The position numbers were made by a program, and so were the translations under genes. A stretch of DNA of 64,000 bases from Synchiropus splendidus (Eukaryota; Chordata; Actinopteri; Syngnathiformes; Callionymidae). Below, one piece after another: positions 24,610-34,780 of the stretch; positions within the stretch are counted from its first letter, which is position 1, and each line of letters opens with the position of its first letter. The notes beneath the pieces are model-generated. The model saw only the letters and a list, made by a program, of their open reading frames with translations. It was not told where the DNA came from and ran no database searches. The DNA lies in the NCBI RefSeq assembly GCF_027744825.2, contig NC_071334.1, positions 7,386,437-7,450,436 of the forward strand, written 5' to 3'.

Positions 24610-25015
24610 AGGGACCCGTCTTCCTGTGGGTGGACACTGGCAGCAGGCAGCAGGAAGGTATCGCCTGCTCTCACCACCTTCTTTTCTATTCTTTTTGACG
24701 TTGTGGAGCGGACTGGTGGGGCGGTTTTATTGGATGTGTTTTTATCAAATGTGCCTCTAAAAGGACCGGTTTTCTGAGGGGAACCAGTGAGATGTGATGA
24801 GATACTTCGGTTCAGCATGGACTGGATGATGCCTGACCTTTCTTTCTTCAACTATGTCTGTGGTGTTGGGCCCATCTGCTGAAAATGAGTTTCATGGTCA
24901 AATCTCTCTCTTCAGCTCGTAAATGTGTCACTCGCAGGTCATTTGGAATCTGACTGTAAACCTCTGAGCCACTTCTACGTGTTCACTGAATAAAACATGC
25001 AAGCGTCAAGTGCCA
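24610..25015 (+). other. ap1m3: AP1M 3' UTR with polyadenylation signal
   Basis: Non-coding sequence after the stop. A canonical AATAAA lies at 24989-24994, followed by a GT-containing stretch, so the mRNA likely ends near 25010-25020. The end is inferred from the signal only. Confidence 0.6.
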
Positions 25016-25997
25016 TGAAGGTGAAGGAAACATGAGAAAATGAGAAGTGCCCCACTGAAACAGGGAATTGGTCTGGCTTCAAATCAAACTGACAAATTCT
25101 TTGTTTCGAAATTGTTACGAGAAAATCGGAACAACTCACATAAGAATGACTTCACCTTCATTAAAATGTGTTGCTATAATAACATATGGAGTAGATTGGA
25201 ACATGTATTTACTACTACTATAAATGTGGTTTGTATAAAAATATCTCCCACACTGTATGAGTCAATAGATGCAAAGGGTCCAAAACAGTTTTTGATCAAA
25301 TGTACAACCTCTGATGCTGATTTTCATCCTTCAATACAGAGGTATTTCCCACCATAAATGAATGTCCCGTCCTGCTAAATAGGCCTGATGTGTGGAATGA
25401 AGTGCTGACTCGGAGAAAAGTTCCTCTGTAACTTCATTTACTGCTCACAGGAACAGACTTGTCTCTTTGGAGTCTGTGCAAGCATCATTGTCACTCCTGC
25501 TGTTTCCATCAAGAAAAAAAAAGGGATGTATCATCACCTTTTCTCATCGTCTCCAGTGAACTGAAAGTCACACCAGCAGCTGCATCAATGATTAATCCGC
25601 CACAATATTGTCGCAGGCGTTCTCAGTGTAACACAACGCCGTGCTCCGCTGGGAGCTGCGTCCTTGTGCCCGGGGTGAACCCTCCTCTCTGAGGTTCTAT
25701 CCGCCAGCTCCCTGTGGACGAGGGCGCGAAGGCCGAGTCATCACTCTGGTTCTCTTGTTAGAGCTTTGTTCGGGTGGTCTGTGTCAGAATAGAGGATTGA
25801 TCTGTTACGTCAGAATTTTAATGTGTGCTCATGTTTAATTTATCAACATGTCTGTCTGCTGGAAGTGAAGGGAAATAAAGTGTTTTTGTACCTTGTTCTG
25901 GACTTGTTTGTGGACCACTCATGTGATGACTGGTTGTGATTTGTCTGACCGCACTTTCCACCGAATGGTCGCCTCTGACTTGGCTGCTCAATGTTCC

Positions 25998-26132
25998 GAT
26001 TTAGGTTTGGTTCAGAGTCCTGGTTAAGGTGAGCCATGTGTTTTGGATGGTTAGGTTTAGGGGGAGTGACTGGGGAAAGGGTTATGGCAAAGAGAGGTCC
26101 CCACTAGGATAGAGATACAAAAGCATGTGTGT
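25998..26132 (+). repeat. (TG)n-linked interspersed repeat, copy C
   Basis: Contains cagagtcctggttaaggtga, ggggaaagggttatggcaaa and ccccactaggatagagatac in the same order as copy A, ending in gtgtgtgaga. Confidence 0.7.
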
Positions 26133-27479
26133 GAGAGAGAACAGTACTACGTGATGCCAGCCGCCGCTAGCAGCCACCTTGCGCTCCGTTCCGCCGCTCG
26201 CAGTCTGTCATCGCAGCAACAATGGTTATCTGTGTGACCCGCCGCGTCTCCCAGCCAAACACTATGTTCAGACTGATAAAACAACTGCAGTATCAGACGC
26301 TGAACTCACTTTTTTTTCTCATGTTTTTTTTTCTTTAGAGCCCATTAATCTGACGTCAGAAAGTCTTTTGTTCCCCCAGAACAGTTTCACTCTGAACTGG
26401 TGGGAAATGTTTTCAAACACAAGTGAAGCATCCTGATCTCAGTCTCTGTGCTTATATTCAGATCCAAAATCTGCTTGTGAAACAACACCAGGCGTTTCCC
26501 TGCCGTGGGCTCTGCTGGTCTCATGAAGGAGCTGGTCAGTGTGTGTCTTGAGGATGTTGATAGAGAAGGCGCGGCGCTGTGTGTTTGGAGATCTAGGAGA
26601 AGCCGATGACAGAGGGAGGAAGTGCGGCGCTGTTGAGGAAGTCAGGAGCTCCGCCCCCACAGACTGAGACGTGCCAGGTCGGCTGCAACCTATCTGACTT
26701 GTGCATGAAAGAAAAAGAACACAGAGTATTTTAAAGGAGCTTTATGAAAAACAAGTTTTTGCCCATGCTCAGATAAACAATTGCTGTTTACATTCAAAGT
26801 GCTGTAATCCCAGAAACTCATCCCTCAAGTCGTCGCACACTGCAGCCAGGGGCTGTGGTTCCTCCCAGCCTGCAGCCCAACTGCACGGTGACAGGACACT
26901 AAAACACTGGAGGAGGTTTGAATGAGTCCGGGCCTCCTCAGTCCTGATCTCGCCTGGATGTAGAGAAAAGAACTGAGATCTGTCCTCAAAACCCCCAAAA
27001 TAGCTCAGTAATTGTGGCAGATGTGTGGCCAGAGGACACGAGAAAAACACAGATGTCGTGGCATTTCCACGACCCCGCGGTCGGTTTAGCTGAGCGACGC
27101 CGCCAGTTTCCCCCCTTTATCTTGTCATCTGTTTACAGTTCTGCAACATGGTTTTTTTTCTTCTTTAGCCTCTGCAGCTCGAGTGTGCTTTTAAAAACCA
27201 ATTTCATCCTTCGAAATACTGTCGAGGTCAGCACTTACTGACAACAGCAGGAGCACTTGATTCGAAGTAAATGCTGAGTTGAGCCACCACATGTCTCTTG
27301 AAAATCACCAGAGAGGGTGAACGTCCACAGCTTCCAGGAGACTGAAGCTTGACCCTCAAAAATAAAATGGCGGATCTTCAGAGGGTTGTTGCGTGAACTT
27401 CACACGCTAGGTCATAGAAGGAAGTGAATGTACCAAGAAACGGAACAGCAGAGAATAATTCAAGCGCTCCTCGCTGCAG

Positions 27480-27655
27480 AACCAATAGGTGGAGTCGCAC
27501 CAGGCCCGACCCGGCCCCCTAGTTCCAATCCCACCCAGCAGCATGTAAAACCCACGATGGTTTAGTTTAGGAAAAGGTTTCGGCAGGGTGGAGCCCACCC
27601 CAGGATTAGTACAGTATATATGGCGCTCAACCCATTGAGCTCCCACCCCTAAAAA
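27480..27655 (-). mobile_element. Candidate tRNA-derived SINE
   Basis: On the - strand, ggtgggagctcaatgggttg followed by agcgcc resembles a tRNA A-box region. It continues to a body with gtgggttttacatgctgctg. No clear B box or tail, so tentative. Confidence 0.35.
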
Positions 27656-28937
27656 CAACTCATTGGATCAGTTGAAAAACCAAGATACACTTGTTGAATT
27701 TGGTAACTTAGATAAACAAAGTTTAAAGTCACATCTCAGCATGAAGGAACGTCTCACCTGGGGGGCAGGGTTGGTTCAGCAGCAAGGACTGTGAATATTT
27801 GGGTTGTTGTTGTTTCCGATGGTCAGGGTTTTGTTTTAGTCAACAGCTTTTTTTTTGAGGAGAGAAGCACCATCTGCACTGCTTGGATGCGACGACTGTG
27901 AACTGTGATGTGAAGGCAGCCAACTGTTCGACCACACAGACCAGAAGTGAGCCAGTTCACTGGCACAATCTCCATATATATGGTCCCAGCCTGAGGCCCT
28001 GGACTGTAAGAACACGGACATATTTCACCTATCGACAAGTGAATCATCTGAAACATCCACGACGGAAAGCTATTTTGTGTATTATGTTCTTCCGTGTAGC
28101 CATTGGCTCCGCGATGCGATCTATGCCGTTGTTAGCTATTGCTGAGTCAAGATTTTAGCTAATGCTGAGACAAAATTTTGAGCTTCAAGTCGCCGTTATA
28201 GAAGAGGAGGAAGAACATGCTCTCACTTCAAGAAGGCTTCATCTTTGAGGTGATGATGGTGGCAGGACCGAGCACGAAGCCACCGCCTGTTTGTTTTTTG
28301 CTGTCATTTCCAGAGAGCAGAAAGGTGATATGAAGCTTGTGATTCACTTTGGTGCAGTCAAGTTGGGTTTTCCTTGCTCATTTGAATCTACTGAATTTGG
28401 TTTGTCAACTTATTCCTTTCTTTAGTTTCATGTGACGACTCCTCAATTATGGTCAATTTTACATTGTAAATCAACTGAAATAGGCAACTTAAGATTTTTT
28501 TGAAGGTAAACATTGTAATTTGACGTCATGCATCCTTTTGAAATGTGTCTCATTTCATTGTTATTTAAAACATCGGCAGGATAAGGCTGCAGGTTCATGG
28601 TCTCCTGAAAGCTCCAGACTGTGGTTGCCACGACCAAGTGATTCATGATTCTTTGTTGGATCTTTCAGTGATTCCACACAGACACGCGACCATGATCTCT
28701 CTAAACCCAGAAGATGCATTTCAAAGCCCTCATCTTCTGTGTGACTGGAAGCTCCCACTATTCAAAAGTCATTGATGCGCGTAGCATACAGCGTCAGCAG
28801 ACGCACAAATGGATCACGTGGTCTCTTGCTCGCACGTCCTGCTACCTGCAGCCTCGCCGTCTTGTGCTTAGTACCAGCTGGTGTTCATGTCAGATCCAGA
28901 CATTTTCAGTGGCGGCTGTTGAGAGCAGTTCTGCGGT

Positions 28938-29636
28938 TCATATGAGGTTGGCCAGGCTGGACGTGGTCTCTCGTCGTGCCTGGTGGTCCATGCGGCCGGA
29001 GACGGTGAAGATGGTCAAGACTCGGTCCACCAGCCGCCGTCCGTGCCGCGTTCTCTGCAACAGAACAACCACCAGCGTGTATATGGCGACGCCTAAAACG
29101 GCGGCTCCTCCTCCGGCCAGCAGCACCACTCCAGAAATGTACATGTCATTGAGGGCTTGACCCGGTTTGGGCATGTGGTTGACCAAGGCCAGGTGGAGGA
29201 GAACCCCCCCGCAGATGAGCAGGGACAGGCCGGTGATCAGGACCACCAGCAGGTCCGACAGCCCGCCGCTCTTCAGCATGTCGACCTGCTGCCTGCTGCG
29301 GACACAGTTCATGTCCTGCACGGCCGAGCTGAGCAGCTGCTTCAGCAGGACCCCGAGCGCCAGCAGGCAGAGGGCGGTGCCAGCGCCCAAGCGCCACTCG
29401 CTGGAGATACTGGTCGTAGTGGACAGCAGGCCCACGCCGCCGAGGCCACAGCCCAGGATGAGGAAGACTGCCACGCAATAGCAGAGCAGAGACTTCCCTG
29501 GATCCCTGAACCACCACAGCTCCACCTGCTCCTCCAGGATGTTGTTCTGGATCTGCGCCGGGTCGGCAGGCCCGCCCAGGCCGGCGTCCGAGTCTCTGGG
29601 TTCCCTCAAGGGGGGAAAGTCGTCCATTTCTGACAT
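28938..29636 (-). CDS. tmem125: Transmembrane protein 125 (TMEM125)
   Basis: Single-exon frame of 232 aa, in the size range of mammalian TMEM125. A hydrophilic, acidic/proline-rich N-terminus (1-35) precedes the diagnostic LEEQVELWW (about 34-42). Four hydrophobic spans follow at about 50-71, 84-103, 128-151 and 167-193. Other family landmarks are GVGLLSTTTS, SSEWRLGAGTALCLLALGVL, KQLLSSAVQDMNC and the C-terminus RRETTSSLANLI, close to RHETTSSIASLI of human TMEM125. The first Met was chosen because it opens the frame; a second Met is three codons in. Molecular function is not established; an integral membrane role is inferred from the spans. GC-rich codon use contrasts with the AT-rich surroundings, as expected for a real exon. 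It is convergent with the AP1M gene. Any 5' UTR exon lies further right on the - strand and was not identified. Confidence 0.93.
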   Translation of the reverse strand: MSEMDDFPPLREPRDSDAGLGGPADPAQIQNNILEEQVELWWFRDPGKSLLCYCVAVFLILGCGLGGVGLLSTTTSISSEWRLGAGTALCLLALGVLLKQLLSSAVQDMNCVRSRQQVDMLKSGGLSDLLVVLITGLSLLICGGVLLHLALVNHMPKPGQALNDMYISGVVLLAGGGAAVLGVAIYTLVVVLLQRTRHGRRLVDRVLTIFTVSGRMDHQARRETTSSLANLI

Positions 29637-31169
29637 GTCTCTTCCCTCGACGAAAGGAAAAACAGCGCCACCTCAGAAGGAGATCAAATCCACTCAGGAG
29701 AAGTTCAGGTGCGTCGGACATTCACAAGTCACATGATATCCAGGGCAGGGACGGTCCGCCTGAAAGACACACCTTTGGTTAGATGAGATAGACTTAACAT
29801 CATCGTGTATCCATCCCTGACATCACTCTCCTCCCTGACTTGGTCTCCACGTGAGCCGATCTACTCATTTGTCACCGAGACCTTTCCAGTCACTCCCACG
29901 AACAACCTCACTAGCTTCATCTCCGACTCTTCTATGACTCCTGAGTCTGTAAATGACATGACCATCATGACAGTGACCTCTCCTCTCTCCGATGCCACAG
30001 TCATCTCCACCTGTTCCACCCTGCCTGCACTCTCTTCTTCGCCTCCTTCATCTCACTATAACCAATCCTGTCCTGTCCTGTTGTAAATGTAAAGCATTCG
30101 ACAGCTTTCTCTGCTCGGCTGACAACTCTGCTCAACAGTGGACATCTGTTTATATTTAAACAGAACAAATCAGGGCAAGAAGGTTAAGAAAAATCCGACG
30201 TGACTCATATTGTCAGTCATCAAAGGAGGCTGCTGGTGTGTTTCTATAGCAACAGATGTTACGACATAGCTGCGCTGACAATGGCCTGAAGTAACTATGA
30301 CACTGTTTACAGCCTTAAAACAGAGATTGGAGTCAGCAAGGCTCTTCAACCTTTCAACCTCCTGTTACGAAACCGACGTGGCGTCTTCTGCGAGACAAGA
30401 GATCACAGATCTTCATTTTCCGTCGCAGTGTCTCTGACCCCTTTAATGATCTGAGTACTGCACTGTATGAGTTTCTATTAAGTTTCACTGAGGGGCTCAA
30501 AGGGTGTCCCCAATACACCAACCCATCTGTCTGGAGTGGCATTGCAATGGACTAGGCAAAGTGAATGACACCAAGTGCTCATGCTACAATGCTGAAGCAA
30601 GGATCATGGGTCTTACAGATGCTGGATGTTAAATGTTAATACAGAGATGGAATTATGAGTTGATGATGACTACTAGAAGAAGGAGGGAATAATCTGCTTT
30701 CCATGAGCACTGCTCCATAGACGGCGTACAAGTGAAGTCATCCAGTTTTTCTTCCAGCTGTCGGTGCTATTGTGGATTCTCCTCCTGCCCTCGCCTGACA
30801 CTGTGCTGTTTGACGACAGATCAATCATGCAGATGCTTATCCCTACATTATTTGCTCCCTCCTTCCCCCTCCTGCTCTTAATCTTCATGTTTCCTGCCCT
30901 CAGCACATTTTGGCTCCCTCATCACGCGTATCCACAAACAAGCAACATGACTACAAACAAACAGGCTCAAGGTCACGCTGTCGACAGCTTGTCATTTCTA
31001 ACATTCAGCAGAGAGGCGCGATCCGGGTCCCCGCACTCTCAGCCGCTCTTCACTTCAGGATGAATGGATGCTTTTTTTTTCAGCCTTGGATTCAAATTCT
31101 GTATCTCACAGATATAATGTAAACTGATGGATGCGTCTTTGCTTCTTTAAAAAAAAAAACGGGTCTTGT

Positions 31170-31620
31170 TTTCATGAGCCGCAGAGGTCTATAAGCCGCG
31201 GGTGCAGTGGTGCTCTCTGCACCGTAGAAAGGCTTAAAAATGCATGAGGATCACTTCTGACCTAGTTTGCAAAACGGGCTCCAGCATGGAGACTGACTCA
31301 GGAAACAAACTGGCCAATGTTCTGAACTGGAATCATCAACTCCTCACACCTTTTATTGACATTAAAGCGCTCAAAATGTGTCCCAAGTTCCGACACCACA
31401 CCCCGTCTCAGCTGCTGCTGACCGGGCAAAAACAACTCATTTTGAGCGCTTTAATAAAACGCCTGTGATGTCATCAGTTTGATGTGAGGAAGCTCAATAT
31501 TTTGGCAGTCTGACACTCTTCAGCCTGTAAAAATCCATATATGAGCCACGTCACTGTATAAGCCGCAGGGTTCAGACCGCGAGAAAACAGTAGCGGCTTA
31601 TAGTTCGGAAATTATGGTAC
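31170..31620. mobile_element. 'ataagccgc' MITE family, copy with intact right end
   Basis: Contains ctataagccgcgggtgcagt, then the shared body, and ends gtagcggcttatagttcgga followed by aattatggtac. Left terminus truncated or replaced by a poly-A stretch. Confidence 0.7.
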
Positions 31621-32124
31621 TTTCTTCATTGGCAATATTTTCAAACAGCACAAAAGAAAAATGTTGCCAACATGAACAAGGTCAACAGGCTCCTGGAGCT
31701 CCCAAACTTCCACCTAATAAAGGAGAGCCTACCGAGACGCAGCAGCGATGACGGGGACACAAACAGTGTGAAGTGCAGAGAGGTGTTTATTGAATACAGG
31801 AGGTGGTGTATGTGTGGTCACAGCGTGTTTGTGTGTCCTGCAAGAGGAGTGGAGGGCAGGTACTCGGCAAGAGTGTCGCTCCTGACTTGGCAGTTTCTCA
31901 TCACGCACTCGTGTTTGCTCTGCTCGGATGACGCTTCATTCGCTTTGTATTGTGTTGGTACGAGTGCGTGTTTGTCGGGTCGCTAATTAATCCCAGCAGG
32001 ACGGCTCGAGTCTCACCGCTGACTCGTACGGCTACAGAAATAGCAGCGTAATTGAGGTATGTGTGACTGAGGTGCAGATGAACCGATAAGGTGACAAAAA
32101 CAAAGAGCACAACAGCAGCTTACA

Positions 32125-32225
32125 AAGAGGCTGTTTACACTCTGGTTTCCTCCCACAGTCTAAAAACAAAGAGAGAGCAGGTGCAAGTGAATAAATAAAT
32201 GCCATCTCAGTGTGTGTGTGTGCTG
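32125..32225 (+). mobile_element. Fragment of fish SINE core
   Basis: ctggtttcctcccacagtct followed by aaaaacaa matches the conserved centre of the tRNA-derived fish SINE (ctccggcttcctcccacagtccaaaaacatgc); the rest is lost. Confidence 0.5.
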
Positions 32226-33929
32226 AGTACCCAAGGAAGGAAGGTCTTTATACCCTAGCACCCAACATGCTAGGATTTTTGGAGGTCGATGTTCCCCTCC
32301 ACCAGGGTGAACAAATCCAACGGTAAGTCTGAAATAACTAATCTGTCAGGTTTGTTTTTTCTTTACAACTGACGCTCCAGTTGTATGATGGACTTTTTTC
32401 TTTCCTGTGTCTTGACTTGTTGGTTTTATTAACCTTGCTGATCACTCTTTTTTCTATGATCAAATTCACTCTCTCTGTGTCTCTCTGGAAGTCATGCACT
32501 ACACCATAACACAACGCAGCCTTAAAAGGCAAAAATTTAACTTAAAAGAAAAAGTATTCAAGGTACGAGAAAGTTAGCGTCACAGGTGCAATGCCAACAG
32601 AAGACGGTCATGACATTACTATCATTGCTACTGTTTTCTGGACACGTCTTGAGTTTGTGAAAATGCTGACCAATAGGAAAGGTTCTGACACAAGCGTGAC
32701 CTTGTTATTGGTCGATCGACTTCTCTCTTCGTGCATTTGATTGGTCGGCATTTTGTCTATGCTACAGCAGCAGCACAAGTGACACAGAAGCAAAGCGAGA
32801 AAAAGGCGGACGATGTTGGAGGCCACTCGAGGTGACTTGTGTATATTGACTGTTGAAGTTGAATAAAAAACAACCTGCTTGGTTCAGTGGTCTGCTGCAT
32901 GATGTTCTTCCGGGGGGGTGAAGAAGAGTCGGAGGATAAGGCAGACTAACGTTGAGGACTAGCTATGACACCTGGTGGACACGCTGCTTCTCAAGTCCTT
33001 GAAACTCTAGCGAAGTTGCCACTGAAACAAAGTTTCTCTCTGCACGGTCGAAGCGATCAATCTTCCTGGTGTGATTATCGATGATTCGTTTAGCTTCCCA
33101 TTTGGCTTCATTAAAAGAGTTTTGCGAACGGCTGCAGGATCAAAAACAATCGTTAAACACCGGCGACACCTCAGGAGCATGTCCGCACGAGAGAGGATGG
33201 CGGTTATGACTCGTGATGAGAAAGCGATCCCACATGGTGCGAAGGTCATCTGCTGAAGTGACGCGACGCGACGCTGCGCTGAATGAAGACCGGACGTCTG
33301 GAGCAGCCGAGCCGCCTCTCGCACTGAGTAATGATGGAAAACTCTGCGAATAATTGTACAGTCGAGTGTCATTCTCGGTTCTGAAGCCTGCAAGGTCAGC
33401 GGATGAGCAGTGCTTCTGAGTCGAAGCTCCGTACTGCACTCCAATTACCCGGGAAGCTCGGGGACTCGGGTATTCCCCCTCCTGTTAAGCCGTTCCGCTG
33501 AACTCAGTTTGCCGCCCATTAGAGTCGTTTTATTGTTTATGCCTGGTCCTTTTTTTTTGCGCGTCTGGCTGATTAGCATGCTGATCAGAAGCGCCGGCTA
33601 AAGAGGACACATCTGTCCCGGGTCTTTCAAGTGCTCCCTGACGTCTGCTGGAAAGTCTGAGACACTGTTTCAACATGACGTGCTCGGATTTGGTTTCACA
33701 ATGAAAGAAAGAAACACTTGTGCCTCGGGGTAGATCTTGGGTGGACTTGTGCCGATAGTGGGGGCAGTGTAACTGATCAAGATTCTATTGGGCTGCAAAA
33801 GGATTGGGACTATATCGATACCAAAGTCACCACATCGTAACACAACTGTGACTCACATCAGCCCATATGGCTAGAGCTAATGGCTCCATTAAAAAAAAAA
33901 CATTGTTCATTGACTTTTTATGTTGAAAC

Positions 33930-34772
33930 TAGGGCTACAACGATTAGTGAACTTCGACAACCAAAATTTGTCGATGTCAAAATCTGTGCGTCGATGCATC
34001 GTGTTGCTGTTGGTGTTAACACACACGGGCCGCAGGATGGGCATCGAGAACTGGTAGGTATTGAGAAGCAGTGAGAAAACATCACCTGCCCTGGAATCAT
34101 TATATGTTCATTTCTGTTTCTTTAATGGGTTCCTGACTGAGGTCTGACTCCAACTGGCTGCCATCGCTGCGCGCCCCTGGCTCCGCGTCTCCTACCTCCG
34201 ACTGACCGCCTCAGTCACAGTCACGGAGGAGTTTGAGCAGCGACGGGTCATAGTGTTGAAAAGTGCGCGTCTTAAGGATGAGCAAACCCGACACCATGGC
34301 AGAATGATGAAAGAGTGTTCTTTGTTTGGTCTGTGACGCCACACACCCTCCAGCTAACAGCTAGCATGGAGCTAACTTGTAAGTTGTAGATGCAGTTAAG
34401 TGTCTTCAGTGTCTCTCCGACTCATAATAACCAGAACTGAACTAGGGAGCTTCACTGAACACATTGTTCTACATTATTATTCAAATAAGACCTTCTGATG
34501 TGGACACATATGTGTGTCGTGATGATTTTAAATCTCTTCTCAGGGACCAATGAAGACCTCCATTTGAAAGAACTGGAGCTCTCTGTCAACTGTTTCATGC
34601 TTCACAGGGTTAAAACATGCTCCCGGATCATGTGTCATGATTTCAATACACTTGTTTAATAATGTATGGTGTTGGCGTGTCACAGTGAGATGATATAAGG
34701 GTTTAGTCAACAAATCGAAAAAATAATGAATAGATTAGTCTACAACAAAAATAATCGTTAGTTGCAGCCCTA
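33930..34772. mobile_element. hAT-type MITE (843 bp) with perfect 8-bp target-site duplication
   Basis: Flanked by identical GTTGAAAC at 33922-33929 and 34773-34780. Termini are tagggctacaacgatta and (reverse complement) tagggctgcaactaacgatt, the well-known fish hAT MITE end. The interior has no transposase frame, so it is non-autonomous. It is the cleanest insertion in the window. Confidence 0.85.
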
Positions 34773-34780
34773 GTTGAAAC

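Larger units (their letters stand above)
25016..28937. other. Spacer between convergent ap1m and tmem125 genes
   Basis: Contains a (TG)-linked repeat copy (26.0-26.13 kb) and a tRNA-like SINE head (27.48-27.65 kb). It includes the unidentified tmem125 3' UTR, for which no obvious AATAAA was found on the - strand just downstream of the stop. No other coding sequence recognised. Confidence 0.6.
29637..33921. other. Intergenic region right of tmem125
   Basis: The first hundred bases should include the tmem125 5' UTR; an acceptor-like ctccttctgag on the - strand sits about 45 nt above the ATG. Also present: a MITE copy (31.17-31.62 kb) and a SINE scrap (32.13-32.22 kb). Several open frames here have no recognisable motif. 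Confidence 0.5.

Noticed and set aside
29146..29721. 191-codon - strand frame and the 158- and 104-codon + frames over the same place
   Set aside because: They overlap the tmem125 exon in other frames; high GC keeps shadow frames open.
33007..33444. 145-codon - strand frame
   Set aside because: No recognisable domain, and other frames overlap it; no splice support.
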